Shown piece by piece: positions 10,731 to 22,477 of a stretch of DNA of 64,000 bases (position 1 is the first letter of the stretch; each line of letters opens with the position of its first letter). Source of the stretch: Orychophragmus violaceus. Its lineage: Eukaryota > Streptophyta > Magnoliopsida > Brassicales > Brassicaceae. The position numbers were made by a program, and so were the translations under genes. The stretch covers positions 92,760,619 through 92,824,618 of the forward strand of contig CM058238.1 in assembly GCA_030180135.1 (NCBI GenBank), in the 5' to 3' direction. The notes beneath the pieces were generated by a model, which saw only the letters and a list, made by a program, of their open reading frames with translations, had not been told where the DNA came from and searched no databases.

Positions 10731-12278
10731 AGCTGAAATATATAAGATAAAAAGGTTATTAGTTATTATGTTCAATATGATTAATCTCGTATTATATTTA
10801 ATATGATTAATCACGCATTATATTCAATAACATAAGTTACCCTCAATAGAATATAATGATTCCAAGATCCACATATAACTAAGATTAAAGTGGGCCACTG
10901 GCCGTCACCAAACCTCAGCTTATATCGGTAAGCCCTATGTCGGCTAATTATATCCGTGATATAACTCTTGGTTGTGAATCTGGGCCCGAGGCCCAATCCA
11001 CTCTGATGTCTCAAGGCCCGGGACTCCCGATGTCCTAGTCAAGAAAACCAGACTATACAGTCATGTAATCATTAATGTCTGGGACTCCCAATGACATTTA
11101 TGAATCACAAACCGTCTTATCCACGCAAAAGTAGACACCCTCACACTGTAAGGCCATGAATACAATTGAATGGGCTTTGACAGCTGACATAGCCTGGACA
11201 AGACATCCAACGCTTGATATTATTTGAGGTTCGTAGGTTTATTAAAATTTCATTCCCAAAATAGAAGATTACTATTTCGGAAACTTTCTATTTTTGGAAA
11301 CCTACTATTTTAGGAAACTTTCTAAAATTGGAAACTTTCTAAAACCGGAAACTTTCTAACTTTAGAAATTTCTTTAAAATCCAAAACCCGCAAATCTAGA
11401 AACTTCTATTTTAAGAAACTTTCTAATTTCAAAATTTCGGAAACTTTAATTTAAAATCGACTTTATAATTTTATAAAATAAATTTTAAATTAATCTGAAG
11501 AAAGACTCAAATAATTGGCCCAATTGTTTTAACTTCTTGGCCCGAGGCCCAAGAATTGGTCCATGTCCAAGACATGACCCAATTGTCCAATTAAATGACA
11601 TAACCGGTCTGGTTCATTAAAATTGGTCTAACCAAATTTTAATTACTACGATGACCACAATTGTCAACCGGTTATTTACTAAACCGGATTTTCTCAATTT
11701 ATTTGGTCCAACCAAATCAAATTAGAAAATCCTGGTTTAGGCACTAAATCCAATAATTATTTCGACATTGGATTTCTTATCCCGGTTTAGCCAGAACTTA
11801 ATAAAATTATTAATTCTGTTTATTGAACCGCGACGATTATAATTTTAATAAAAATTTTAAACCGAGCCTTAAACCCAACCGTATCGATCGATGAACCAAC
11901 CGCATCGATCGATTCATCAATCGCATCGGTCGATGCTCTCAGCATCGATCGATGCGTTCACGCGTTGAGCAGGCTTGGCCGAGATATGCGAAATCCATGC
12001 GATCGTTCGATCGATCCATGCGATTGCAGTCGATCTCTCGCGGTTGTATCGACCGATCCATGCGATCGTATCGATCGATCCATGCGATCACAGCCGATAC
12101 TTCTTTATGAAAATCGCATTCCAAATCAATATAGCTTGGATTTGCGATTTCAAGTGTGTTTAGGTTTCAATTCCTTGTTGCTTAAGTGATTTCTCTTATC
12201 AGTAGTTGATTCAAAACACTTCTTAAACAAGAAAACAATCCTAAACTTGAATCTAAACAAGAAAAACCAGAACCAATA
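10731..12278 (-). other. Copia A 5' leader
   Basis: About 1.55 kb between PBS and gag without a credible reading frame. In sense order it holds a cluster of TCGATCGA-type palindromes (roughly 11880-12095), an AT-rich part, an array of short GGAAACTTTCTA-like units (11258-11450) and GGGCCCGAGGCCCA-type GC-rich inverted repeats. The same order is seen in copias C and D and, more diverged, in B. Likely contains packaging and dimerisation signals, by analogy with other retroelements. Confidence 0.65.
11880..12095. repeat. Cluster of TCGATCGA palindromes in copia A leader
   Basis: At least six TCGATCGA or one-base variants (TCGACCGA, TCGGTCGA) within ~215 bp, spaced irregularly by 15-30 bp and usually followed by ATGCGATCG-like bases. 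Open frames here encode monotonous Ile-Asp-Arg repeats and are by-products. Confidence 0.75.
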
Positions 12279-12290
12279 GCTCTGATACCA
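12279..12290 (-). other. Copia A primer binding site
   Basis: Reverse strand reads TGGTATCAGAGC one base inside the 5' LTR, complementary to the 3' end of plant initiator Met tRNA, the usual copia primer. Confidence 0.92.
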
Positions 12291-12291
12291 C

Positions 12292-12944
12292 TGAAGGAAT
12301 GTTTAGATTAATCCTGATTCAATTCTCTGATTCAGATTATCCTAAACATGCGGATCTAGGTTCTCTTGATTAGAAACAATTGTTGATCTCACCTTATACC
12401 TGTTTGTGCAGCGGAAAGGGATGGTATGGTCAGAGATCAGAGAGCCACCAAGGGATGGATCCTCCAAAGGTTCACACACGCACGCAAAGGAATCTGGCTG
12501 CTAGACCACGAGTAGGGAGGCGACGCAGGAGAGAGAGAGTTGGCGGCTCGGTTAGGGTTGAAGAGGAAAACAGACTCGAGTTTTATTTATAAAACTCGTC
12601 TGGTTCCTCTTGGGCCATTAGGCCGTTCGCGCACTGTGTCGATCGACACATCATGTGCATCGATCGACACACAGTGGCTAAACCCTTTTATTCTCTCTAA
12701 GTACAGTAAATGCCTGGCACTTTTACCGTACTTCTGCTAAGCCATTCCTACACATTTTCCTGTTAGCTTAGGCGTGTGACCCATATGGGATCATATAATA
12801 GAGGCAATAAGTCCAAGACTTATAGATCATGAGCGGACTCTAGCAAGCCATCATGACCCCCAGTATTATATGACTTATGTCTGATCATTGACATACTCTT
12901 ACTTTCTAGAGACAGTACCGAGATTACTGGACACAATTCCAACA
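12292..12944 (-). repeat. Copia A 5' LTR (653 bp)
   Basis: Pair of 5250-5902; provides the promoter for the reverse-oriented element. TATA repeat at 12577-12598 and palindromic module at 12632-12676. Confidence 0.95.
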
Positions 12945-13095
12945 TGAACAACATCTGGAACTCATGACAGCTACATGTCTTCATGCCCAAGCCAACATGG
13001 TAGGCGATTCCTTCCTTGTTACGCACTTCAAATTCATATGTGTTAATATTGTGTACCTCGAAACCAGTGGACACCTCAAATTTCTTGGAGATAAT
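12945..13095 (-). pseudogene. mudrA: mudrA transposase, central SWIM fragment trapped between copias A and B
   Basis: A 151-bp island between two target duplications (TGAAC at 12945-12949, ATAAT at 13091-13095). The reverse frame reads FEVHNINTYEFEV and MKTCSCHEF, the N-terminal half of a SWIM zinc finger (Cys-x-Cys). Its other half, CTH, is at 5245 and below. Upstream it joins the exon that ends at 27580. Confidence 0.9.
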
Positions 13096-13742
13096 TGTTG
13101 GGAATGTCCTGAAATCTACTGTGCTATCTCTAGAAAGTATGATAAGTGTCGAGATCAGACATAAGTCATAAATACTGGGTGGTCATGATGACTTGCTAGA
13201 GCCCGCTCTTGATCTATAAGTTAAGTACTTATTACCAGTATTGTATGATCCCTAAGGGTCACACACCATAGCTAACGGGAAAGTTAACAAGGAATTAATA
13301 CAGTAAGATGCAAGACATTGACATTTACTGTATTTGTACAGAGAATTGGGCCAGACAAAATACAGTCTTTTTGTCTGATTTGGGTCTTGGGCCCAAAAGC
13401 CTAATAAGCCATTAGTTTAATTACTTGGGCCCATATAAGGAAGAGGAGGCGCCAGTAAGCCTAAGGCTTCTGCGTTTTTAGGTCTGGCCGTCCTCCTCTC
13501 TCTCTGTTGTTCCAGCTTGGTCTAGCAGCCTGATCCAGTAGCTTGTAAGCGTGTGGATACCTAGGAGGAGCCGGTAATCATCAGCTCTTGCAGATCTCGA
13601 TATTCCCTTGATTAATCCGCTGCAATCATAAGGTAATGATCTTGATCTGTTTATGATTCAACTGCAAATCACCTAGATCCTAGTTGATTATGTGATAGGT
13701 TGTAATCTGATAATTAAACCTATGAACAAACATAATCCTTCA
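13096..13742 (+). repeat. Copia B 5' LTR (647 bp)
   Basis: Matches 26933-27579 with about three substitutions. Its promoter region holds an inverted repeat with arms CAGACAAAA (13352-13360) and TTTTGTCTG (13369-13377), then GGGCCCA motifs and a TATA-like CATATAAGG at 13432-13440. Confidence 0.94.
13352..13377 (+). promoter_or_regulatory. U3 inverted repeat of copia B
   Basis: Perfect 9-bp arms with an 8-base loop, 55 bp upstream of the TATA-like motif. It occupies the place of the TCGATCGA module in copias A and C. One of the three LTR differences falls in the loop. Confidence 0.5.
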
Positions 13743-13743
13743 G

Positions 13744-13756
13744 TGGTATCAGAGCC
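13744..13756 (+). other. Copia B primer binding site
   Basis: TGGTATCAGAGCC one base after the 5' LTR, complementary to initiator Met tRNA. Confidence 0.92.
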
Positions 13757-15187
13757 TAGGTCGTTAGGTTTTTGCTGTTTGGATCATATTTAGGTTGTTT
13801 TAAATGTTTAGAATCGAATTTGTGTTAAGAAATTTGATTAGAAAACTTGAAAACCTAATATGTAAATCGCATGAACCGATTGAAACCCATCGGTATGCGA
13901 AGTGGACGCCCGTATCGATCGACGAGGGAGCGTGATATCGATCGATATCAATCGGATCGATTGCTTCTCGTTGTCCCGATGACCCGATCGCAACGAGCTG
14001 ATGCATGCGAGTATCGATCGACGAGGAAGCGTCATATCGATCGATATGCTGGCGAGGCATACGTTCCGCGAGTAGCCAATCGGTTCAGCCGAGCTTCGCG
14101 GTTCGTCCTTCCCTAACCCGCGACAATGAACCGATCAATCCGATTGTGTTTCATTGTTAGCTTAAGCTTAACCTGCAAGTTAGGTCAAAATCAGCTAAAA
14201 TTGATTGGTTAGACCAATCTATTTCTTCCTGATTTTGGACTTAACCGAACCGATCCAATTTAATTGGTGGTTCAAGCGGTTAACCAAATCGCGGTTTGCT
14301 GGAAATTATTTAATGCAATTGGTATTATTTGATTTCTGGTTAAACTGGATTTAAATTCAAAAATTGAATTTTAACCTAAACCGAAGGCTGGTCTAAGTTT
14401 GATTTGGTTGGACCAAATAATTTAGAGCTGGTCTGGTTTAGTAAATAACCAGTTGGATTTAGTAGTTAATTTGGTCTTGGACCATAATTAATGAACCGAC
14501 TCGGTTATGTCAAATTATTGGGCCAATTGGAATTCTGTGGTCTTGGGCCAAGAATTGGGCCTATAATTTGTGACCCAACCGAAAACTTTAATAAAATATT
14601 AAATTAGAAATTTCTATTTTTAGCATGTTTCTAGATTTAGAAAGTTTCTAAAATAAGTAAGTTTCCCAAAATAGTAATCTTCTATTTTTGGAAAGAAAAA
14701 CCTAAAATCCTCAAAACCAATATCAAGCTTGGATGTCTTGTCAGCTACTTAACGCTTATTCAATTACAGATATGGCTTACAGTGTGAGGTGTCTGTTTTT
14801 GCGTAAGTAAAGTAGTATATAGTCACTAATTTCATTGGGAGTCCCAGACTTTAGTGATTATTTGGCTGTAAGAGATTGGTTTCCTTGACTGGGCCATCGG
14901 GAGTCCCGGGCCTTGAGACATCTGGTGAATTGGGCCTTGGGCCCAATCCACAACCGAGAGTTATATAGATATAACTAGCTGTGTGCATGCTTACCAAGTA
15001 AAGCTAATTCCGGGTGACGGCCACTGGCCCACTTTGGTTTTAGTTTAACATGGATCTCGGAATCATTGTATTCTTATGAGGATAAACAAAGAAATTTTGA
15101 ATACAATGCGAGTCTTCTTATAAGTTGTTAAGATTACTCTTTTATGAACTAAATAACTAAAACTCTATTTATCTCTAAATTTCAGTT
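13757..15187 (+). other. Copia B 5' leader
   Basis: Noncoding. Holds TCGATCGA palindromes at 13913-14045, AT-rich sequence, short TTTCTAGA/AGAAAGTTTC units near 14620-14690 and GC-rich GGGCC motifs. Same layout as the other leaders but well diverged. Confidence 0.65.
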
Positions 15188-15601
15188 ATGACTAGCACAA
15201 ACAATCAAAACACTTTCTCGATCCGGTCTGTCCTTGAGATGGACAAACTGAACGGATCAAATTTCTTGACTTGGTCGCGGAACCTGAGACTATTCCTCAG
15301 GCAGGAGAGAAAGGACTATGTCCTTGAGAGAGCTCTCCCCGAGAGGATCGGGTCCAATGCCTCTCATGCAGTATATGATGCTTGGAATAAGCATTATAAT
15401 GATGCGGTAGATGTGCATGGTCTGATGTTGGCTACCATGGACTCAGATTTGCTGAAGCAATATGAGAACATGGAGTCGCCAATAGAGATGATCAGCAGCC
15501 TGAAATTGAAATTTCAGGAGCAGGTAAGAGTGGAGAGATACCAGTTGGTTAAGTCTCTCACTAGCTGCAAGCTACCAAATGATCATCCAGTGAGTCCTCA
15601 T
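15188..15601 (+). pseudogene. Copia B gag, N-terminal part (cut by copia C)
   Basis: Starts MTSTNNQNTFSIRSVLEMDK and follows the UBN2-type Gag pattern (NFLTWSRNLRLFL, YDAWNKHY). The frame runs into the copia C LTR after SPH. Joining 15601 to 23170 restores a continuous Gag of about 292 residues that ends at TAG 23632-23634. Start chosen at the first ATG, equivalent to the start in copias A, C and D. Confidence 0.88.
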
Positions 15602-16276
15602 TGTTGGAATTGTGTCCAGTAATCTCGGTACTGTCTCTAGAAAGTAAGAGTATGTCAATGATCAGACATAAGTCATATAATACTGGGGGTCATGATGGCT
15701 TGCTAGAGTCCGCTCATGATCTATAAGTCTTGGACTTATTGCCTTTATTATATGATCCCATATGGGTCACACGCCTAAGCTAACAGGAAAACGTGTAGGA
15801 ACGGTGTAGCAGAAGTACGGTAAAAGTGCTAGGCATTTACTGTACTTAGAGAGAGAATAATTGGTTTTGGCCACTGTGTGTCGATCGATACACAAGGAGT
15901 GTCGATCGACACAGTGCGCGAACGCCTCGGAGTTAATTGGCCTTTGGGCCAAATGGCCCAAAACGAACTGAACGAGTTATATAAACTTAAGACGAGTTCA
16001 GGTCGAAAATAAGCCCTAGCCGCGAGCCTCCTCTCTCTCTCTGCGCCGATTCCCTACTGGCCTAGCAGCCTCTTCCTGCTCGGTGTGCGTGTGTGAACCT
16101 CTGGAGGAGTTACCTCTCGGTGGCTCTTTGATCTCTGACATACCATCCCTTTCCGCTGCAATAAACAGGTATAAGGTGAGATCATCAATTGTTTCTATTC
16201 GAGAAGAACCTAGATCAGCATGTTTAGGATGATCTGAATCTGGAATTGAATCAGGATTCACCTAAACATTCCTTCA
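15602..16276 (+). repeat. Copia C 5' LTR (675 bp)
   Basis: Pair of 22490-23164. Palindromic module at 15872-15916 and TATA-like TTATATAAAC at about 15978-15987. Confidence 0.95.
15872..15916 (+). promoter_or_regulatory. U3 palindromic module of copia C
   Basis: Same 45-bp architecture as copia A: outer arms CACTGTGT/ACACAGTG, two TCGATCGA cores; only the 11-base loop differs. In the 3' LTR copy one core reads TCGATCAA, the only difference seen between the LTRs. Confidence 0.55.
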
Positions 16277-16277
16277 G

Positions 16278-16289
16278 TGGTATCAGAGC
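16278..16289 (+). other. Copia C primer binding site
   Basis: TGGTATCAGAGC one base after the 5' LTR; initiator Met tRNA complement. Confidence 0.92.
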
Positions 16290-17980
16290 TATTGGTTCTG
16301 GTTTTTCTTGTTTAGATTCATGTTTAGGATTGTTTTTCTTGTTTAAAAGTGTTTTGAATCAACTACTGATAAGAGAAAACATTTAAGTAACAAGAATTGA
16401 AATCTAAACACATGAAAAATCGCATGATCAAACTATATTGATTTGGTATGCGATCTGATCCGAGAGAATGAGAATCGGCTGCGATTGCATGTATCGATCG
16501 ATACGATCGCATGGATCGGTCGATACAATTCGAAGATCGCATGGATCGATCGATACGATCGCATGGATCGGTCGATACAGTCTATCGGCTAACCCTGTTA
16601 ACGCGTGAAAGCATCGATCGATGCAGGATCGATGCAGGTTCGATATTGGTGCATCGACCGATGCGGTTGGTGCACATCGATCGACACGGTTAGGGTTTTG
16701 GTTCGGTTCCGTGCATGCGTGAGAGCATCGATCGATACAGGATCGATGCACGATCGATGCAGGATCGATGCTGAGAGCATCGACCGATGTGGTTGATGGA
16801 TCGATCGACACGGTTGGTTCATCGATCGACATGGTTGGTTTAAGGCTCGGTTTAATTTTTGATTAAAATTAATTCGTCCTGGTTTAATAAACAGATTTAA
16901 TAATTTTATTAAGTCTGGTTAAACCGGGACAAGAAATCTAATGTCGAAAGAATTATTGGATTTAGTGCCTAAACTAGGATTTTCTAATTTGATTTGGTTG
17001 GACCAAATAAATTGAGAAAATCCGGTTTAGTAAATAACCGGTTGACAATTGTGGTCATCGTAGTAATTAAAATTTGGTTAGACCAATTTTAATGAACCAG
17101 ACCGGTTATGTCATTTAATTGGACAATTGGGTCATGTCTTGGACATGGACCAATTCTTGGGCCTCGGGCCAAGAAGTTAAAACAATTGGGCCAATTATTT
17201 GAGTCTTTCTTCAGATTAATTTAAAATTTATTTTATAAAATTATAAAGTCGATTTTAAATTAAAGTTTCCGATATTTTGAAATTAGAAAGTTTCTTAATT
17301 TATAGAAGTTTCTAGATTTGCATGATTCGGATTTTAAGAAATTTCTAAAGTTAGAAAGTTTCCGTTTTTAGAAAGTTTCCAATTTTAGAAAGTTTCCAAA
17401 AATAGTAGGTTTCCAAAAATGGAAAGTTTCCCGAAATAGTAATCTTCTATTTTGGGAATGATTTTTTTAAATAAACCTACGAACCTCAAATAATATCAAG
17501 CGTTGGATGTCTTGTCCATTCTATGTCAGCTGTCGAAGCCCATTCAATTGTATTCATGGCCTTACAGTGTGAGGGTGTCTGCTTTTGCGTGGATAAGACG
17601 GTTTGTGATTCATAAATGTCATTGGGAGTCCCAGACATTAATGATTACATGACTGTATAGTCTGGTTTTTCTTGACTGGGCCATCGAGAGTCCCGGGCCT
17701 TGAGACATCAGAGTGAATTGGGCCTCGGGCCCAGATTCACAACCAAGAGTTATATCACGGATATAATTAGCCGATATAGGGCTTACCGATATAAGCTAAG
17801 GTTTGGTGACGGCCAGTGGCCCACTTTAATCTTAGTTATATGTGGATCTTGGAATCATTATATTCTATTGAGGGTAACTTAAGTTATTGAATATAATGCG
17901 TGATTAATCATATTAAATTTAATACGAGATTAATCATATTGAACATATTAACTAAAATCCTTTTATCTTAATTTTCAGTT
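16290..17980 (+). other. Copia C 5' leader with dense TCGATCGA array
   Basis: Between 16490 and 16830 there are at least seven TCGATCGA and about five TCGGTCGA/TCGACCGA sites. Then follow AT-rich sequence, an array of GAAAGTTTC-type units (17270-17450), GGGCCTCGGGCC-type repeats and a stretch nearly identical to the copia A leader in reverse. No credible coding sequence. Confidence 0.7.
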
Positions 17981-19077
17981 ATGACTAGCACAAACAATCA
18001 AAACACATTCTCGATCCGGTCTGTCCTTGAGTTGGACAAGCTGAACGGATCAAATTTCTTGACTTGGTCGCGGAACCTGAGGCTAGTCCTCAGACAGGAG
18101 AGAAAGGACTATGTCCTTGAGAGAGCTCTCCCCGTGAGGATCGGGTCCAATGCTTCTCATGCAGTATATGATGCTTGGAATAAGCATTATAATGATGCGG
18201 TAGATGTGCGTGGTCTGATATTGGCTACCATGGACTCAGATTTGCGGAAGCAATATGAGAACATGGAGTCGCCAATAGAGATGATCAGCAGCCTGAAATT
18301 GAAATTTCAGGAGCAGATAAGAGTGGAGAGATACCGGTTGGTTAAGTCTCTCACTAGCTGCAAGCTACCAAATGATAATCCAGTGAGTCCTCATGTCAGT
18401 AAAATGATGGGTTACATTGATAACCTGAGGAAACTGGATTATCCAGTTAGCCAAGAATTGGCAACTGAGATCATTCTGCAGTCACTGCCGTCAAGCTATG
18501 ATAAGTTCAGAAGGAACTATATATCAAGAAAGGCTTAACGAAGACGCTGACTGAACTGCATGATATACTCAAGACAGTTGAGCCAAACGTGAAGAGTACC
18601 CTGTACAATCTCATGAATGAGAAGGGTAGGTTTACTAAACCTAATGCTGACAAGGGTGAAGACAAAGTTGTCCAGATTTTGAATCATGGCAAGCGTGTGT
18701 CTTCTGAGCCCGAGTCAGATACCTCTTACGTTGGTAAGTGCTGCTACTGTAAGGAGACAGGGCATTGGAAGAGAGATTGCATTAAATTCATGGAAGATGA
18801 TGAGGAATTGAAGTTGATGTATGAGACTACTTCCTCAGGTATTCATGTTATTACTTCAAGTTCTACCTTAAAGGTATTAAATACTGGTTGTGGCACTGAT
18901 ATTTGTGATAATATGCAGAGCCTAAGCAATTGTAGAACGTCCTTAAAGGTATTGGATACTGGTTGTGGCACTGATATTTGTGTTAATATGCAGAGCCTAA
19001 GCAACAGTAGAACGTTGAAGGAAGGGCAAGTGAAACTACATGTCTGGAAGGAGCTTGGGATGCTGCCTCAGCCGTAG
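17981..19077 (+). pseudogene. Copia C gag-protease region, frameshifted
   Basis: Starts MTSTNNQNTFSIRSVLELDK. After ~180 codons a two-base AT expansion in a TA run (about 18518-18524) shifts the frame; copia B lacks it. The following frame (18589-19077) encodes the zinc knuckle CCYCKETGHWKRDC and two successive protease-like motifs, LNTGCGTDIC and LDTGCGTDIC, made by a 75-bp tandem duplication. It ends at TAG 19075-19077 in MLPQP, a stop shared with copia B. Confidence 0.85.
18866..19015 (+). repeat. 75-bp tandem duplication of the protease active-site segment
   Basis: Two copies starting CCTTAAAGGTATT at 18866 and 18941. Each encodes 25 residues around the Asp-Thr-Gly-type motif; the first copy reads Asn-Thr-Gly. 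Copia B has a single copy. Confidence 0.85.
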
Positions 19078-21634
19078 GGTTTTTCACTTATAGATCCCTT
19101 TGAGGCTTGGTTTTGTATTAAGTAATTGCTACAATGTACCTGCTTTAAGCAGAGTTGTCTTTCATTTTCTTGTAAGAATTTGAATATTTTTCATTTTGAT
19201 AAAAGACAAGTTTTGTTCTTTTGATCTTAATGAAATATTAATTGTAGCACCCTATTCATGGAATGGGTTTTATATCTTAAACCAAAGAGTGCCTAAATGT
19301 AACATAAATACCGAATTGGTTTAAATCTGATGAATTAAACCTGATTTTTCTTGGCATAAAGTCTTGGTCACATAGAGTAAGTCCGATTCAGAAATCCCAT
19401 AGTCATGGACTGTTGAGTTCATTTGATAAAATATCTTATGAGACATGAATTCTGTTTACTAGACCAAAAGGTAAAGGGCCTATCTTAGCCGAGCTAGAGA
19501 AAAGCCCAAAGGCTTATTGGACCTGGAACATACTGATGTATGTGGCCCAATGAGCAGTAATACCAGAGAAAAATTTCCTGTACTTCATTGTCTCTACTGA
19601 TTACTTCAGTGAGTGTGACTGTGTTCATTTGATGAAACACAAGTCGGAATTCTTTGACATGGTCGAAAGAGTTCCAGAATGAAGTATAAGATCTGAGTGA
19701 CAAAAGTATTAAGACTCTGGATTAAATCACGAGTGAGAATACTTAAGTCATTGATTGTGTGATCATCTTAATGAGTGTGAAATCGTTTCACAGCTCATTT
19801 CTCCTGAAAACCTGAAGGTGTTTCTGTGAGAAAGAATCAGATCTTATTAGAAATGATTAAAGATGAGTCACACGAATCTTCCATGATATTATTTAAGAAT
19901 AACACTCTAAAATATCTAAGTTTACGCTGAAATAGTTCCACAAATATCAGTTGAAAAACACCACGTTAATGTGGATTGAAATCGATCCAAATTTGTCTTT
20001 ACTGAGTATTTGTAGTTGTGCTACTTCGCTGGTTGTCCTAGAGAAACTAAGGCTTGGTACTTTTACGTCCAATCTGTTTTCTAAGAAGGGAAGTTATTTT
20101 CCAAGAAGAATAGTGGGAGTAAAAGCATAACTCGAAGTTTTCTTAGGGAAACCAAGGCTCGGTAATTTTACGACCATTCTGTTTTCTAAGAAGGAAATTA
20201 CTTTCCAAGAAGAACAGTGGGAGTAAAAAGTATCTTTTTACGACCATTCTGTTTTCTAAGAAGGGAAGTTACTTTCCAAGAAGAACAGTGGGAGTAAAAG
20301 TACAACTCGAAGAAATTCGAGAAATACAGGAGGCTGCTTAACCTATTGAGGGAGAGCAGCGGAAGGATTTACAGATTTCTGTAGAATCTACACCTGTGGA
20401 GCCTGAAGTTCGCAGATATGAAAGAATCAGTCACTAATCCGAGAGTGAATTCTCGTCATTAGTTCAGCCTGATGATCATTGAATGTTCGCATGATCTGAT
20501 GATCATTGAAAGCGACGAATCTGCGAAATCCTAGGAAGCGAAAGTGAGCCCAGACTCCGAAGAATTACATTTTGTGTAAGTTGGCTTCATCGATCCATTC
20601 ATGGATGGAAGCAAACATATCGGAGTTGGAATCTTCGTTCTGTTGAAGTAGTCAAGGTTTTGACTTGAACAGGAACGAAGCGGAACTGTGTGTTTACTAA
20701 TAGATTAGTGGGAGCGATATTGCATTTCTCAAAGTGTATGTCGATGACATACTGATTCTCGGATATAACGTCCCAACGCTGTAGTCGGTTAAGGACTAGC
20801 TTGGGAGTTGGTTTAATGATTGACATGGGTAAAGCCACGTAGTTCTTGGATTTTGGATCTAAAGATAGAGATCCAAAAGAGCTGGTAGGACAAAGTCAGG
20901 ATTCTTAAATTGACAAAGTCCTACACTTTTTGAGCAATCCAAGAAGGGTTTTATGCCAATGTCACATGGCATTAAGTTAAGCAAGATACAGTATCCTACG
21001 ATAACTGCTGAGCTTAAATGCATGGATAAGATTCCATATGCGTCAGCAATTGGATCTATCATGTATGCCATGAAACGTACTTGTTTGATGTTGCTTTAAT
21101 GTTAAGCAAGACAAGTAAAGACCAGTCAAATCCAGCAAAGAAACACTGGATTGCCGTAAAGAATATCCTAAAGTATTTGAGGAATACTAAGGATAAATTC
21201 TTGAGTTACGGAGAAAGTGAGGTGCTACGAGTCGATAGAGTCTGAAAGGCAAGTTTCCAATAGACAAAGATGATTTTCGATCACAGTCCGGTTATATCTT
21301 GTGTCTATCTGGCGGTGCAAGGCACTGTTGCTGACTCCATGACTTAAGCTGAACATTTCGCTACTTGGGAAGTGGCAAAAGAGGTTGTTTGGAAAGAAGA
21401 GTTCGTCACTGAACTTGATGTGATTTCCAGCATAGATGAGACTAGCTGCACATCAGATGTCCAAACACCTTGAGGATAGGTATAACCTATTCCGTAAGAT
21501 AAATGACAGAGATGTTAAGTAGATCAGCAAGTTTCAACGAATGAGAACGTTGCTAATCTATTAACGAAGCCACTCCTTAGGCCTAAGCACGAGTCGCGGA
21601 CTGTTGCTGTAGGATAAGTGAAATTAAGATGTAG
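19078..21634 (+). pseudogene. Copia C decayed pol (integrase, RT, RNase H remnants)
   Basis: Fragments of copia pol can be followed in shifting frames: integrase-like HTDVCGP region (~19530), YVDDI at about 20730-20750, an RT tail near 20930-21190 (AIGSIMYAMK) and RNase H (~21280-21420). Many stops and frameshifts occur, including TAA at 21345-21347 in the RNase H motif Asp-Ser-x-Thr-stop-Ala-Glu. The same breaks occur in copia B, so decay preceded the split of B and C. Confidence 0.8.
20060..20300 (+). repeat. Three copies of a ~65-bp purine-rich unit in copia C pol
   Basis: Units at about 20060-20124, 20166-20230 and 20236-20300, each running from TTTTACG(T/A)CCA to CAGTGGGAGTAAAAG. Copia B has one copy, near 24770-24860. 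Each unit carries a polypurine-like GTGGGAGTAAAAG. Confidence 0.8.
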
Positions 21635-22477
21635 TCTTAATTTCAGTGGGAGTTATTAAAGGGCTTTATTTAGTTATTGGATATGTTCTTGAAATAACAT
21701 TTAAGATGTTTAATGAAATTATTATTTCAAGATTATTTTAACTGTGATGAAATAATCGTTCCAAAGTGATATAAACCATTTTATAGGTCATCGAAGTAAA
21801 TGACTTGATCTTGAGTTATCAAAGTCATTTAGCTTGATCATGAGACCCTATATTTGATAAATGACTTATATCATTATGTCCCTAGTCGAAGGTTGTTGAA
21901 ATTGGAACACCAACAACCGTGTGAGACTGGATTGGTACGTGACTTATGACAAAGTCTCAGTGTGTTATAGATGTGCGGCATCAAAGTCAGTACATAGGTG
22001 TATGTTGGGGAACATACGACCGGACTAGACCCGCTTATAAGAACTCTTCAGGATATTTATATCTGTGTCATAAGAGATTCTTACTACGACTATAGAGTAT
22101 AGTCCTTAGACCTGAGTTCGCATGAATGTGACTGCACATGGACTGATGCACTTTGATCATTGTCTAACGCTATCGTTCTGCGATAGTTATAAGGACCTTG
22201 TTTGGGTACATTGTGAGATGAGTAGTTTACAGTGATGGAACAAGAAGGGATTTGTCCCTCTAATATAAATGGAGTGAATATCTCTAGGCCAATCGGAGAT
22301 TTGAATACTGGAAAATGCATGGCCATGCTCAAACGGACTGTCCCGAGTCGTTTGGATTGTCAGTATCGAATCAGAGTCCGATGAACAAGATTAGGCTTTA
22401 TAAGGATGACACCAATCTTGCCTTATGACTAATCGAGATATTGTGACAAAAGGATTATGAATACAGAGATTCCAGTA
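21635..22477 (+). other. Copia C 3' noncoding region
   Basis: Highly similar to the reverse complement of 5915-6752 (copia A) and 47819-48656 (copia D). Starts with a G-rich purine stretch (CAGTGGGAG) after the pol remnant. Confidence 0.7.

Larger units (their letters stand above)
5250..12944 (-). mobile_element. Copia A: complete Ty1/copia LTR retrotransposon, 7695 bp
   Basis: Identical-length LTRs (653 bp each) bound an internal region with leader, one gag-pol frame, 3' noncoding region, PPT and PBS, all in reverse orientation. The host 5-mer TGAAC is duplicated at 5245-5249 and 12945-12949. The two LTRs differ at about three positions by eye, so insertion is recent. The insertion cuts the SWIM finger of the mudrA gene. 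It is a close relative of copia D at 47169-54946. Confidence 0.95.

Noticed and set aside
11939..12189. Overlapping frames rich in Ile-Asp-Arg or Arg-Ser-Ile in copia leaders (also 13800-14116, 16428-16832, 53826-54265)
   Set aside because: They are translations of the TCGATCGA repeat, open on both strands and in several frames at once.
16278..16289. tRNA-like sequence TGGTATCAGAGC
   Set aside because: It is a primer binding site complementary to a tRNA end; no cloverleaf surrounds it.
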